From JANMDN01 sp031376285 (GTDB lineage Bacteria; Actinomycetota; Thermoleophilia; Miltoncostaeales; Miltoncostaeaceae), in the NCBI GenBank assembly GCA_031376285.1, contig JANMDN010000052.1:54350-118349 (forward strand): a stretch of DNA of 64,000 nucleotides, read 5' to 3'. This document shows, piece by piece, positions 17,941-26,515 of the stretch. Numbering within the stretch: the stretch's first letter is position 1; each line of letters begins with the position of its first letter. The notes beneath the pieces are model-generated. The model worked only from the letters and a program-made list of their open reading frames with translations, did not search any database and was not told the origin of the DNA. A program made the position numbers and the translations under genes.

Positions 17941-19014
17941 CTACGCGGGACCCGCCGCCGCGGTGACCTCTCGCCCGGGAGACACTTGGTCGCCGGTCGC
18001 GACGATCGCTCCGGACAGGACACGCCCCCCGGCCGCGACGCGCGCGCCGCCCCCGATGACGGCTCCCGCCTCGACGACGCAGCCCTCATCGAGCCGAGCC
18101 CCATCCCCGACAATCGCGCCGGTCACGTTGGCGCCTCGCCCGACCCGCACCCCTCTCCCGAGCACGCTGCCAACGACCCGAGCACCGTTTGCGATCGCAC
18201 AACCTGGGCCGATCGAGCTGTGCCCGCCAACCGTTGCTCCGGCGGCGATTGTCGTCGCTGGCCCCAGGTACCGGTCACCAGTCGGCGACTCGGTCGTGAC
18301 GATGCCCGCGAGCAGATCGTGGTGGGCCTCGAGATACGAGCGGTGGGTCCCGATGTCGCGCCAGTAAGCATCGCTCGGGTATCCGTAGAGCGCACCCTGT
18401 CCGGCGACTATCGGGAACGTATCCCGCTCGATCGAGCATTTCTCGCCTGACGGAATCGCGGCGAGCACCTCGGGGCCGAGGAGGTAGGTGCCGGCGTTGA
18501 TGTTGAAGGGCTCACCAGGGCGGAGCATGTCCCGCGATGGCTTCTCGAGGAACGCCTCGACCGAGCGATCCGGGTTCAGGCGAACGAGGCCAAACGCCGA
18601 CGGATCCTCGACGGGTGTGAGGGCGATCGTTCCGTGGGCGCCGCTTGCGACGTGGGCGTCGCGAAGCGCCGTGAGGTCGAGATCGGTGAGGATGTCGCCA
18701 TTGAAGACGAAAAACGGTTCGCGCCCGAGGAGGGCCTCGGCATTCTTGACGGCGCCGGCCGTTCCGAGCGGAAACGGGTCGACGACGTAGGTGATCCGCA
18801 TTCCGAATGCGCGTCCGTCACGAAAGAACCGCTCGACAACGTCGGGAAGGTACCCGCACGAAAGGATCACGTCGGTCACGCCGTGGCGCTTGAGGTGATC
18901 GAGCTGGTGGTTGATGAAGGGGCGGTCAACGAGCGAGAGCATCGGCTTGGGCTGGTTATCGGTCAGCGGGCGAAGGCGCGTGCCTTCCCCTCCGACGAGA
19001 AGCACCGCGTGCAT
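17941..19014 (-). CDS. Sugar-1-phosphate nucleotidyltransferase (GDP-mannose pyrophosphorylase-like)
   Basis: This 357-residue protein starts with the nucleotidyltransferase signature LLVGGEGTRLRPLTDNQPKP (residues ~5-24), then the metal/substrate motifs FFVFNGDILTDLDL and AFLEKPSRDMLRPGEPFNINAG. From about residue 255 it has hexapeptide-repeat sequence (GPATTIAAGATVGGHSSIG onward) forming a left-handed beta helix. This is the layout of mannose-1-P guanylyltransferase-like and glucose-1-P thymidylyltransferase-like enzymes; the nucleotide and sugar cannot be fixed from sequence. GDP-mannose fits best, given the phosphomannose isomerase in the same block. One base separates its ATG from the upstream ugd stop, so the two are probably co-translated. 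Confidence 0.85.
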   Translation of the reverse strand: MHAVLLVGGEGTRLRPLTDNQPKPMLSLVDRPFINHQLDHLKRHGVTDVILSCGYLPDVVERFFRDGRAFGMRITYVVDPFPLGTAGAVKNAEALLGREPFFVFNGDILTDLDLTALRDAHVASGAHGTIALTPVEDPSAFGLVRLNPDRSVEAFLEKPSRDMLRPGEPFNINAGTYLLGPEVLAAIPSGEKCSIERDTFPIVAGQGALYGYPSDAYWRDIGTHRSYLEAHHDLLAGIVTTESPTGDRYLGPATTIAAGATVGGHSSIGPGCAIANGARVVGSVLGRGVRVGRGANVTGAIVGDGARLDEGCVVEAGAVIGGGARVAAGGRVLSGAIVATGDQVSPGREVTAAAGPA

Positions 19015-19015
19015 C

Positions 19016-20326
19016 TCAGCTCCTTCCGGTCGGCATGATGACCGCTCGGCCGATACCCTCGTAGGTAAATCCCGCGCGCCGAACGACATCCTCGCTGAGG
19101 GCGTTTCGCCCGTCGACGAGCACCTTGCGCCGCATGCTGGCGGCGACCCTGTTCCAGTCGAGGGCAACAATCTCCGGCCAGTCGGTGACGAGCACGATGG
19201 CGTCAGCGTCGTCGACGGCGTCCCAGACGTCCTCGCAGAACGCCACGCCGCCGAGCCTGGCCCGGGCCGATTCGATCGCCACCGGGTCGTAGACGCGCAC
19301 GTTGGCTCCTTCCGCCAGCAGGCGTGCGGCAACGACGAGGCTCGACGCCTCACGCGTGTCGTCGGTGCCCGGCTTGAATGCCAGACCGAGGAGCGCGACC
19401 TCCGCTCCCTCAAGGTTGCCGAGGTGCCGCTTGAGCTTGTTGATCACGCGACGCTTCTGGAGCTCGTTGACCTCGATGACGGCGTTCAGCAGCTGGAAGT
19501 GGTAGCCACTGTTTCCGGCGAGCTGTTTGAGCGCGGAGACGTCCTTGGGGAAGCAGCTCCCCCCGAAGCCGAGGCCAGCGCGGAGGAAGTCCTTGCCGAT
19601 GCGCCGATCAAGGCCCATGCCGAGCGAGACAACCTCGACGTCCGCGCCAACCTCCTCGCAGACGTTTGCGATCTCGTTGATGAAGCTGATCTTCGTCGCG
19701 AGGAACGCGTTGGAGGCGTACTTGATCATCTCGGCGCTTGCCACCGTCGTGCGCACGATCGGTACGTCGAGCGGGGAGTAAAGGCCGGCCACGCGATCTC
19801 CGGCGGCCCCCTCGTCTGATCCCACGACGACCCGGTCGGGCTTCAGGAAGTCGGCGATCGCCACGCCCTCCTTGAGGAACTCGGGGTTTGAGCAGTACCC
19901 GACATCGGCAAGACCGCGTTCGTTCAGCTCGGAACGGACGCGAGCCCCGGTGCCCACGGGGACGGTGCTCTTCATCACGAGGATGTGGCGCTCCCCGGCG
20001 CCGGTTCGGGCCAGCTCTTCGACCACCCCCATGACGCGAGTCAGGTCCGCGTCGCCAGAGTAGGTGGGCGGCGTGTCGACGGCGACAAAGAGAATGTCAG
20101 CGCCCTCGACGAGCTCTGTCAAGCTGAGGGTGAAGGTGAGACGGTCGCGATGGGTCGCGATCAGATCTTCGAGGCCGGGTTCGAAAATCGGAACGCCGCC
20201 GCTTTCGAGCAGCGCAACTCTGGCCGGGTCGATGTCTCGAAGGATCACGTTGTGGCCAAGCGAGGCCAGGCAAACCCCGGTCACGAGGCCGACATAGCCC
20301 GCGCCGATCACGCCAATTCGTTCCAT
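19016..20326 (-). CDS. ugd: UDP-glucose 6-dehydrogenase
   Basis: The enzyme oxidises UDP-glucose to UDP-glucuronate with two NAD+. The 436-residue protein has the N-terminal Rossmann motif IGVIGAGYVGLVTGVCLA, the substrate motif SNPEFLKEG, and the active-site motif GLGFGGSCFPKD with catalytic Cys258. The C-terminal UDP-binding domain includes LGLAFKPGTDDTREA. I use the ATG at 20326, not the TTG one codon upstream, because GGGAG lies seven bases before it. Product UDP-GlcA would feed a capsule or wall polysaccharide, consistent with the neighbouring LCP ligase and nucleotidyltransferase. Confidence 0.95.
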   Translation of the reverse strand: MERIGVIGAGYVGLVTGVCLASLGHNVILRDIDPARVALLESGGVPIFEPGLEDLIATHRDRLTFTLSLTELVEGADILFVAVDTPPTYSGDADLTRVMGVVEELARTGAGERHILVMKSTVPVGTGARVRSELNERGLADVGYCSNPEFLKEGVAIADFLKPDRVVVGSDEGAAGDRVAGLYSPLDVPIVRTTVASAEMIKYASNAFLATKISFINEIANVCEEVGADVEVVSLGMGLDRRIGKDFLRAGLGFGGSCFPKDVSALKQLAGNSGYHFQLLNAVIEVNELQKRRVINKLKRHLGNLEGAEVALLGLAFKPGTDDTREASSLVVAARLLAEGANVRVYDPVAIESARARLGGVAFCEDVWDAVDDADAIVLVTDWPEIVALDWNRVAASMRRKVLVDGRNALSEDVVRRAGFTYEGIGRAVIMPTGRS

Positions 20327-20401
20327 CAAGGGTCTCCCGGGTAGCGGACGTTCGGCATCGACGGCGCGGCGCCGGCGACGAGCAGACCCCTAATGCTTGA
20401 G

Positions 20402-22324
20402 CTACGGAGTCCGACCGTCAAGCTCGACGGTTACGCTCGCACCGGTGACGCCCTTTCGTAGGGCCGCTCGGCCGGCCGGTTGCATCGAACACGCGATGGC
20501 CTTCATGGTCTCCGCCGACAGGGGGTAGTCGAGATCGCCCGGGAGTCCGTTCGAGACCCAGTAGGTCATCTCACCTCGCTGCCAAAGCAGGCGCTGGAGG
20601 CTTTTGCCGTCGTAGTAGGTCGAGACCCCGCTGACGGCGCACCCCTTCGGAAGCTGGTTCTTTTTCAGAACTCCGGTCGCTCCCTCGAGCATCGGGGGTT
20701 TGCGCCAGCGCATCTGCTCGATCGACCAGTACCGGTGGTAGCCGGTCTCGAACACGACCTTCAGGGCCGGGTAGCGCTTCGCGCCTCGTTCGATCGGGTA
20801 CGCGCGGACGATGCGCACCCTGGACTCACGCGCCACGGCGGTTGGGGTGAGCACGCGAAGCGACGTCGACGCGGCTTGGACGGCCCGCATGGTCGGCGCG
20901 AGCGAGAGCGTCGGCACGACGTCGGCAACCGCCTTGGAGGTGGCCTGCCGGGCCGGGGGGACCGACAGTCCCTGATAGCTCGATCCGACAACGACAATGA
21001 GGTCGCTGTCTCGTGTCAGTGGGGTCACTTGCCCGCGAATCCGCTCGGCAATTCGTGATCCGGTGATCGCGGTCTGCACCTGACGCGCGGCCGCTCGACG
21101 GTCTGGGGCGTAGTAGATCTGCGACGAGGCGCTTGCCGGAGTGCTCGAGTTCCCAACCGAAAAGGCGTCATAGCCGCGTTCCTGGAGGTCGAACGCGGCC
21201 TGTTCAGCGAAAAGAACCTTGTTGGAGCCGTTGAAGACGGCGATGCGAATGTCGCCAGGACGTACCGCTTTCGCCGGCGAGGAGACCTTCTCGAACTTGG
21301 GGTTCAGCCAGTCGTCGACCTTGCTCTGGACCTCCTGATCGGTCCAGGTGACAATCGACTCGCCGGCGGCCGTCGACGAGTTACGTCCACGGATGAAGAT
21401 GCGCTGCGTACGCTCGTTGGGAACGGCTGCGGCGGTTTGGATCAGGTCGAGAAAGCGCTGCGGTGACCGGATCGTGGTCGAGAAGTTCGGGAACACGTCG
21501 CGCTTGAAGCGGCCGAGATCCAGGATGTTGCCGGCTCCGCCCTTCTTGAACTGCTTCTTGACCTCCGAGAGGAAAATCTGCTGCCGCGCGATGCGGGACC
21601 GGTCCGAATCGAGATGGCGAAAGCGCGCGTAGTCGAGCGCATCACTACCGTTCAAGCGCTGGTAGCCGGCCTTCAGATCGAGCTCGTCGTAGCAGTTGAC
21701 GCTCCCCGGGCACGCACCGGGTGCGTTGACATGGAAGTACGTTCGGTCGACGTCGATGTAGACGCCTCCGAGGACGTTGACGAGGCTCACGAAGCCCTGG
21801 AAGTCGACGTTGACCCAGTCGTTGATCTCCTGCCCAGTGAGTTCCTTGACGGTCTTTGCGGTGAGGTTCGCGCCGCCGTCTGCGCCGGGCCTGCTGAAGG
21901 CCGAGTTGATCTTGCCGTAGCCGTAGCCTGGGATGTTGACGTACATGTCCCGTGGGAAGGAGAGCATTGAGATCGACTCGTTCTCCGGGTCGACCCGAAC
22001 GAGGATCAGCGAGTCGCTGCGGCCTGGGTCCCCCTTCCCCTTCTCTCCGGAGCGCTTGTCGGAGCCGATCACCAAGATGGTTTGGGGCTTTCCGCGAGTT
22101 AGCGGATCCAGGACCTTCTTGCTTGCCTTGATCTCCTCCGCAGGGGCGGCGACGATCGCGGTGAGGTCCTTCGCCTGCTTTGCCGCCGAGAGTACCGACC
22201 CGAGGCCCACACCGGCCGCAAGCCAGATCACCCCGCCAAGCAGCCATGGCCATCGTCGAGGTTTGGTGTTGCGGACCTGGTAGTAGCTTGCCTCACGGTG
22301 CAGTCGAGGTTCAGGTGTGGTCAT
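20402..22324 (-). CDS. LytR-CpsA-Psr (LCP) family protein with LytR C-terminal domain
   Basis: This 640-residue protein has a cytoplasmic basic N-terminus, one transmembrane helix (about residues 26-45), an LCP domain and a LytR_C domain. The LCP domain contains TILVIGSDKRSG, GRSDSLILVRVDPENESISM, LSFPRDMYVNIPGYG and DYARFRHLDSDRSRIARQQ, with the Arg/Asp residues that bind polyprenyl pyrophosphate. LytR_C starts near IRIAVFNGSNKVLFAEQ. LCP enzymes transfer glycan from undecaprenyl-PP carriers to peptidoglycan (or arabinogalactan in mycolic-acid bacteria). About 170 further residues beyond LytR_C are unassigned. The ATG at 22324 overlaps the stop of the upstream M20 peptidase gene by four bases (ATGA). 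Confidence 0.92.
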   Translation of the reverse strand: MTTPEPRLHREASYYQVRNTKPRRWPWLLGGVIWLAAGVGLGSVLSAAKQAKDLTAIVAAPAEEIKASKKVLDPLTRGKPQTILVIGSDKRSGEKGKGDPGRSDSLILVRVDPENESISMLSFPRDMYVNIPGYGYGKINSAFSRPGADGGANLTAKTVKELTGQEINDWVNVDFQGFVSLVNVLGGVYIDVDRTYFHVNAPGACPGSVNCYDELDLKAGYQRLNGSDALDYARFRHLDSDRSRIARQQIFLSEVKKQFKKGGAGNILDLGRFKRDVFPNFSTTIRSPQRFLDLIQTAAAVPNERTQRIFIRGRNSSTAAGESIVTWTDQEVQSKVDDWLNPKFEKVSSPAKAVRPGDIRIAVFNGSNKVLFAEQAAFDLQERGYDAFSVGNSSTPASASSQIYYAPDRRAAARQVQTAITGSRIAERIRGQVTPLTRDSDLIVVVGSSYQGLSVPPARQATSKAVADVVPTLSLAPTMRAVQAASTSLRVLTPTAVARESRVRIVRAYPIERGAKRYPALKVVFETGYHRYWSIEQMRWRKPPMLEGATGVLKKNQLPKGCAVSGVSTYYDGKSLQRLLWQRGEMTYWVSNGLPGDLDYPLSAETMKAIACSMQPAGRAALRKGVTGASVTVELDGRTP

Positions 22325-23415
22325 GCCGTCGCCTCGATTCGGTTTGATGTGCCAGCTCCAAGCCGCTCGGCCAGGGCAACGAGCGTTCGACGGTATGGCT
22401 CGAGGCTTGTCACGTCGACCCACTCGTCAGGCCCGTGATGGCCACCCCCGACGGGCCCGAACTCGACGGCCGGAACGCCCACCTCCTGGAAGGCGACCGC
22501 GTCAGAGGCCCCGTCGCGGCCGACGGCCGCAACCGACTGGGCGTGGGCCGAGGCGGCGTCGAGGAGCAACCGAACGAAGGGGTCGTCCGGGTCGACGTCA
22601 ACGGGGGGACGCCGTAGGAGCACCTCGAGTTCCCAGTCGGCGACCGACGCCACCTGCGCGAGCACGTCATCGGCGTCCTGGCCGGGAAGGAAGCGCACGT
22701 CGATATCGAGCACGCACCGGTCAGCGACCTTGTTGATGGCATCTCCCCCGAGGATCCGGCCCAGATTGATCGAGGCTCGCTCGAAATGGGCGCTCGTCGC
22801 CTGGGCAAACGGTAGCTCGGCGAGGCGGTGAAATGCGCGGGTGCCGGCGAGTATCGCGTTGTCACCGAGCCACGGCGTGGATCCGTGGGCGGCCCGACCG
22901 GCGACCTGCGCTCGGAGCATGAGGACGCCTTTTGCCTGCACACCGACCATGAGGTTCGTCGGCTCGCCGCACACGACTAGGTCGGCCCGCAGTCCCTCCT
23001 TCACGAGTTCCTCCGTGGCGTTCGCGGCAGGGTCGGCCCGCTCCTCGTCCGGAACAACGACAAGCTCGACGGTGCAGCCCTCGATACCGGACAGCTCCCC
23101 CATCGCGACGACCATCGCCGCGAGTGCGGCCTTCATGTCGTACGCACCGCGACCCACCAGCCGTGAGCCGTCGAGCCTCGGCTCGAACTGAGCCGCAAAG
23201 CCGGGGACCACATCGATGTGGCCGTGCAGCATGAGCCTCGTCGGCCCGCTCCCGACGCGCGCGAGCAGGCATGGCCGACCGATCACCTCGCGCCGCTCCA
23301 CGGGTATTCCGCGGGCCTCGAGCGCATCGGCAACAAGCGTCATGGCATCCGTAACGCCAGCCGCGTCGGAACTATCGATCGCGATCAGGCGTGTTGCGAG
23401 CCCTAGCTCCTCCAC
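22321..23415 (-). CDS. M20 family metallopeptidase (ArgE/DapE-like)
   Basis: The 364-residue protein has the di-zinc amidohydrolase motifs: MLHGHIDVVP with His66 and Asp68, GRGAYDMKAALAAM with the bridging Asp, and VVPDEERADPA with the catalytic Glu pair. A central lid/dimerisation domain follows (AGRAAHGSTPWLGDNAI). Members deacylate N-acyl amino acids, such as acetylornithine or succinyl-diaminopimelate, or cleave dipeptides. Which substrate applies here cannot be told. Its 4-base overlap with the LCP gene suggests one operon and allows, but does not prove, a wall-related substrate. Confidence 0.85.
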   Translation of the reverse strand: MEELGLATRLIAIDSSDAAGVTDAMTLVADALEARGIPVERREVIGRPCLLARVGSGPTRLMLHGHIDVVPGFAAQFEPRLDGSRLVGRGAYDMKAALAAMVVAMGELSGIEGCTVELVVVPDEERADPAANATEELVKEGLRADLVVCGEPTNLMVGVQAKGVLMLRAQVAGRAAHGSTPWLGDNAILAGTRAFHRLAELPFAQATSAHFERASINLGRILGGDAINKVADRCVLDIDVRFLPGQDADDVLAQVASVADWELEVLLRRPPVDVDPDDPFVRLLLDAASAHAQSVAAVGRDGASDAVAFQEVGVPAVEFGPVGGGHHGPDEWVDVTSLEPYRRTLVALAERLGAGTSNRIEATA

Positions 23416-23453
23416 GGCGCCAGGATAGCGACCAAACCGGCGACGCGAACCCC

Positions 23454-23482
23454 CTCGACCCCGTCCGGAGGGTCGCTACCCT
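23454..23482 (+). promoter_or_regulatory. Predicted leaderless-type promoter of the alpha/beta hydrolase gene
   Basis: TCGACC at 23454-23459 and TACCCT at 23477-23482 are separated by 17 bases. The GTG start codon at 23489 follows the -10 box by six bases, so the expected transcription start coincides with the first base of the start codon. Confidence 0.5.
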
Positions 23483-23488
23483 GGACCG

Positions 23489-24301
23489 GTGAACCTCGTT
23501 GCCCGAGTCGGTCTCGCACTCACCGTCGTCGTCTGGGGGTCTGGACCGGCGCTCGGCCGTGATTTCGGCGTCGAGATGACCTCGCGCGACGGGACACAAC
23601 TTACCGGCACGCTGTCGGTACCGGATGGGCCTGGTCGGCACCCGGCGGCGCTCCTGATCGGCGGCTTCGGCCCCCACGACCGCGACGGACGTCTCCAGTC
23701 GAACATGTACCGCCTCTGGTCTGACGGGCTCGTCGCCCGCGGCATCGTGACGCTCCGCTATGACAAACGCGGGACGGGATCGTCGGGAGGCAAGCCATTC
23801 GCGTGGCTCGACCCGCTGAGGCTCCAGGAGGACATCGTCGCGGCGGCGCAGACGCTGGCAGCGCGGCCGGAGGTCCGAGGCAGCCGGCTGACCCTCGTCG
23901 GCCACAGTCAAGGCGGCGACCTCGCGCTCGCGGTCGCCCCGCGGCTTCGCTTCGTGACGAGGATCGTCACCCTCGCCGCACCGGGTCGCCCGCTTGGCGA
24001 CTACTCGCGCAGTGGCCTCGATCTCGTCCGCACGATCGTCGGCCCGACCGCCGCGGCAGCGCTCGCGCGCGCCGACCCGCTCGCCGACGCGGCGCGCGTC
24101 CGCCAGCCCGTGCTCCTCGTCCAGGGCCTCGCCGACCGGGTGGTCGACCCCTCGGATGCTGAGCGACTTCTTTCCGCCAGGCGCCGAGCGGGACGACCGA
24201 CACGCATCCTTCGCGCACCTCTCCTGGGTCACACCATGGTCGACGACGCCGGCCTCGTGCCGAGGGGCCTCCTCAACCGGGTCGCGGATTTCATCGGATA
24301 G
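23489..24301 (+). CDS. Secreted alpha/beta hydrolase
   Basis: This 270-residue protein has a short signal peptide (LVARVGLALTVVVWGSGPALG), then an alpha/beta-hydrolase fold. The oxyanion region is LLIGGFGPHDRDG, the nucleophile elbow is LVGHSQGGDLAL (Ser of GHSQG), and the acid (QGLADRVVDP) and His (LGHTMVDD) complete the catalytic triad. It resembles the dienelactone hydrolase/prolyl-oligopeptidase-like esterases; the substrate is unknown. The GTG start follows a -10-like box by six bases, so the mRNA may be leaderless. It is divergent from the M20 peptidase gene. Confidence 0.82.
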   Translation: MNLVARVGLALTVVVWGSGPALGRDFGVEMTSRDGTQLTGTLSVPDGPGRHPAALLIGGFGPHDRDGRLQSNMYRLWSDGLVARGIVTLRYDKRGTGSSGGKPFAWLDPLRLQEDIVAAAQTLAARPEVRGSRLTLVGHSQGGDLALAVAPRLRFVTRIVTLAAPGRPLGDYSRSGLDLVRTIVGPTAAAALARADPLADAARVRQPVLLVQGLADRVVDPSDAERLLSARRRAGRPTRILRAPLLGHTMVDDAGLVPRGLLNRVADFIG

Positions 24302-24600
24302 AGATGGGACGCTTGCGGGCGACAATGATGATCGCGTGGGTCATGCTCGGGGGCAAGCGCCGGCCGCCGGCTTCCCGCGGCGTAGCCGCCGAGCCCGGGC
24401 GCGACGTGAGTCTCGCAATCGAGCCCCGCGCCGGCGCAGAGCCTGGTGAGGGTGCGCGCCGTGTTTGCCCGCATTCGAGTCGGAAAGATGTCCGCTTCGT
24501 GCATGCCCGGTTGAAGACGGGCGCCGAGCCAGGGTCGTTTCTGCAGTCGTTTCTCACGATCAAGGAATTCGTCGGTACTTGCGAAAGACAACACTCACCG
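24291..24600 (-). pseudogene. Probable remnant of a class I SAM methyltransferase (C-terminal part, frameshifted)
   Basis: Two overlapping minus-strand frames each contain a piece of what looks like one protein tail. One reads MHEADIFPTRMRANT and then RLCAGAGLDCETHVAPG. The other, nearer the end, reads MTHAIIIVARKRP before its stop. In many actinobacterial SAM methyltransferases a segment of the form FPTxYRANT...L..AGF...E precedes a final I-V-ARK strand, so the pieces fit a single domain broken by at least one frameshift. No SAM-binding motif or plausible 5' half is present. This is pattern recognition without a search; a non-coding spacer is the alternative. Confidence 0.4.
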
Positions 24601-24769
24601 ATGTCCGAACTTCCGACAATCATGGTTCGGCAACCGGCCTGCCGCTCATTGATTGACCCTGAGAAGTACGAGGGCTTGTCTCGTCGCGGTTCCAGAGGAA
24701 CAGCGCAAATTGCTGGGTTACTCGGTGTCGACGAGGGCGTTTTTCGTTGCCGGATTCACAATCCGGCGC
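24302..24769. other. Gap between the hydrolase and MFS genes
   Basis: About 470 bases without an intact gene. The left part holds the methyltransferase-like remnant. The part from roughly 24540 to 24720 is less GC-rich than its surroundings and I see nothing recognisable in it. The right edge has a perfect hairpin at 24749-24767. Confidence 0.6.
24749..24767 (-). terminator. Hairpin just downstream of the MFS gene
   Basis: GCCGGATT, three bases, AATCCGGC: a perfect 8-bp stem starting three bases after the MFS stop. There is no U-tract on the minus strand, so it may be a factor-assisted or mRNA-stabilising hairpin and not a classical intrinsic terminator. Confidence 0.45.
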
Positions 24770-26002
24770 TCACCCTCCCGGCCCGACCAGAGCCTCGGCA
24801 GGATCCGGTGTTCGATCGATGTCGTGCACCGGGTGCAAGCCACCCCAGATTCCGAGGAGTGCGAGCAGTCCGGCGCAGAGGCCGAGGCTCGGGCCGATGC
24901 CGACGACCTCCGCGAGCCCGCCCGCCGCGAGCGAACCGATGGCGATCGGACCGATGACGGCGAGTTGGTAGAGCCCGAGCATCCTCCCCAGGAGCGCCGG
25001 GGGGCTCGTGAGCTGGATCGCGGTGTTCGTCAACGTGAACATCCAGATCCAGAAGACACCGCCGATGACCATTCCGATCAAGGCGAGCCACTCGACCTGA
25101 GCGAGGGCGACGGTGGCCATGCCAACAGCAAAGAGCCCGGTCCCGATGGGGAGGGCCAGGTGGCGAGCAAGGCCGCGACGCTCCAGGATGGCCAGTAGCC
25201 ATGCTCCGAGGATCCCTCCCCCGCCCATGACGCCGAGGAGGAACCCGAGACCGGACTTCCCCGCCCCGACCCGCTCGGCGACCACGGGCGCCAGCTCCTG
25301 AAGTGGCGAGGCGAGAACGCAGAACGCCGCCGCTCCGAGGAGGAGCCGTCGCGCCGCCGGATCGGCGCGGGCATGACGGAGCGCGTCTCGGGTGGACGAC
25401 GTCGCCGCGTGGTGAGCCGGCGGCATCGCTGGCATGCGAGCCAAGACCGCCACCAGCGAGAGAAACGAGAAGGCGTTCAGCGTGAAACAGGCCGTCGGTC
25501 CGGAGAAGGCAAGGACGAACCCGCCGATGGTCGGACCGATCATTCGGGCCACATTGATCCCGGCGGCGTTCAGGCGAACCGCTGCCGGCAGGCGCTCACG
25601 TCCGGCCAGCTCACCGATGAGCGCCAGCGTCGCGGGTAGCCCGAGGGCAAATCCCACGCCCACGAGAAACGTGAACGCGAAGATGAGCGGCACGCTCAAG
25701 ACGCCAAGGGCTGCGCTCACGGCAAGGCCAGCGGCCGCGGCCGCCTGTGCCGCACCGGTGGCGACGCCAACCAGGCGCCGGTCGAGTCGATCGGCCAGAT
25801 GCCCCGCAATCGTCGACAAGGCGATCGCCGGGAGGCGCGCGGTCAGGGCGAGGGCGCCAACCGCTGCCTCGCTCCCGGTGATGTTGTAGATCAGCCAACC
25901 GGAGGCGACGACCTGAAGCCACGATCCGGCATTCGACGCGAGGCCTGAGAGCCACACACGCCGGAACGCCGCGACACGCAGCACATCGGGGACCGCCAGC
26001 AC
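24770..26002 (-). CDS. MFS transporter (EntS-like exporter family)
   Basis: A 410-residue membrane protein with about 11-12 hydrophobic segments. The start FRRVWLSGLASNAGSWLQVVASGWLIYNITGS and the loop 2-3 motif GHLADRLDRRLV are typical of the MFS_3/EntS-type exporters, which move siderophores, macrolides and other small molecules outward by proton antiport. The substrate is not predictable. It starts at GTG 26002, ten bases after the yjbQ stop, so the two are probably co-transcribed. Confidence 0.85.
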   Translation of the reverse strand: MLAVPDVLRVAAFRRVWLSGLASNAGSWLQVVASGWLIYNITGSEAAVGALALTARLPAIALSTIAGHLADRLDRRLVGVATGAAQAAAAAGLAVSAALGVLSVPLIFAFTFLVGVGFALGLPATLALIGELAGRERLPAAVRLNAAGINVARMIGPTIGGFVLAFSGPTACFTLNAFSFLSLVAVLARMPAMPPAHHAATSSTRDALRHARADPAARRLLLGAAAFCVLASPLQELAPVVAERVGAGKSGLGFLLGVMGGGGILGAWLLAILERRGLARHLALPIGTGLFAVGMATVALAQVEWLALIGMVIGGVFWIWMFTLTNTAIQLTSPPALLGRMLGLYQLAVIGPIAIGSLAAGGLAEVVGIGPSLGLCAGLLALLGIWGGLHPVHDIDRTPDPAEALVGPGG

Positions 26003-26011
26003 GCTCGACGC

Positions 26012-26455
26012 CTACGGGCGCTGGGGTGGCTGGTGCCGACCCCAGGCCGTGGCCACGATCGTGCGCGGCCCGCCATCGACGCGGTGCTCGAGGAGGTAGA
26101 TCCCTTGCCAGGTTCCAAGCGCGAGCCGGCCGTGCCGGATGGGGATCGTCACCGAGGAGCCGACGAGGATCGCCTTCGCGTGCGCCGGCATGTCGTCTGG
26201 CCCCTCGAGGCGATGCTCGAACGGGGTCCACCCGTCAGGCACGGCGCTCTGGAGCCAGCGTTCGAGGTCGCGCCGCACGTCGGGGCTCGCGTTCTCGTTT
26301 AGGGCGAGCGATGCGGAGGTGTGCTGGATGAACAGGTGCGCGAGACCGACCTCGATTCCGTCGATACCTTTGAGCGCTCCGGTCAACTCTGAGGTGACCA
26401 GGTGCACCCCCCGAGGGCGCTCGGTGAGCGTGATGATTTCCTGAAGCCATTCCAT
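26012..26455 (-). CDS. YjbQ family protein (UPF0047, secondary thiamine-phosphate synthase-like)
   Basis: This 147-residue protein matches UPF0047/YjbQ: VGLAHLFIQHTSASLALNEN near the middle, then PDDMPAHAKAILVGSS, and LGTWQGIYLLEHR at the end. The His residues of QHTSAS, PAHAK and LEHR form the conserved metal site. E. coli YjbQ has a weak thiamine-phosphate synthase activity; the true role is unknown. Length is usual for the family. Confidence 0.9.
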   Translation of the reverse strand: MEWLQEIITLTERPRGVHLVTSELTGALKGIDGIEVGLAHLFIQHTSASLALNENASPDVRRDLERWLQSAVPDGWTPFEHRLEGPDDMPAHAKAILVGSSVTIPIRHGRLALGTWQGIYLLEHRVDGGPRTIVATAWGRHQPPQRP

Positions 26456-26481
26456 CGCTCGACACGGTACCGATTCAGGTC

Positions 26482-26507
26482 TTGACCGGGCCAGGCGCGG
26501 GTAGGGT
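26482..26507 (+). promoter_or_regulatory. Possible promoter of puuD
   Basis: TTGACC at 26482-26487 and TAGGGT at 26502-26507, eight bases before the GTG start. The spacer is only 14 bases, shorter than the usual 17, so this is a weak call. Confidence 0.25.
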
Positions 26508-26515
26508 TCACGGCA

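Noticed and set aside
24304..24957. Plus-strand 217-codon open frame
   Set aside because: Arg/Pro-rich, extends antisense into the MFS gene and matches no family; the minus-strand methyltransferase-like pieces explain the region better.
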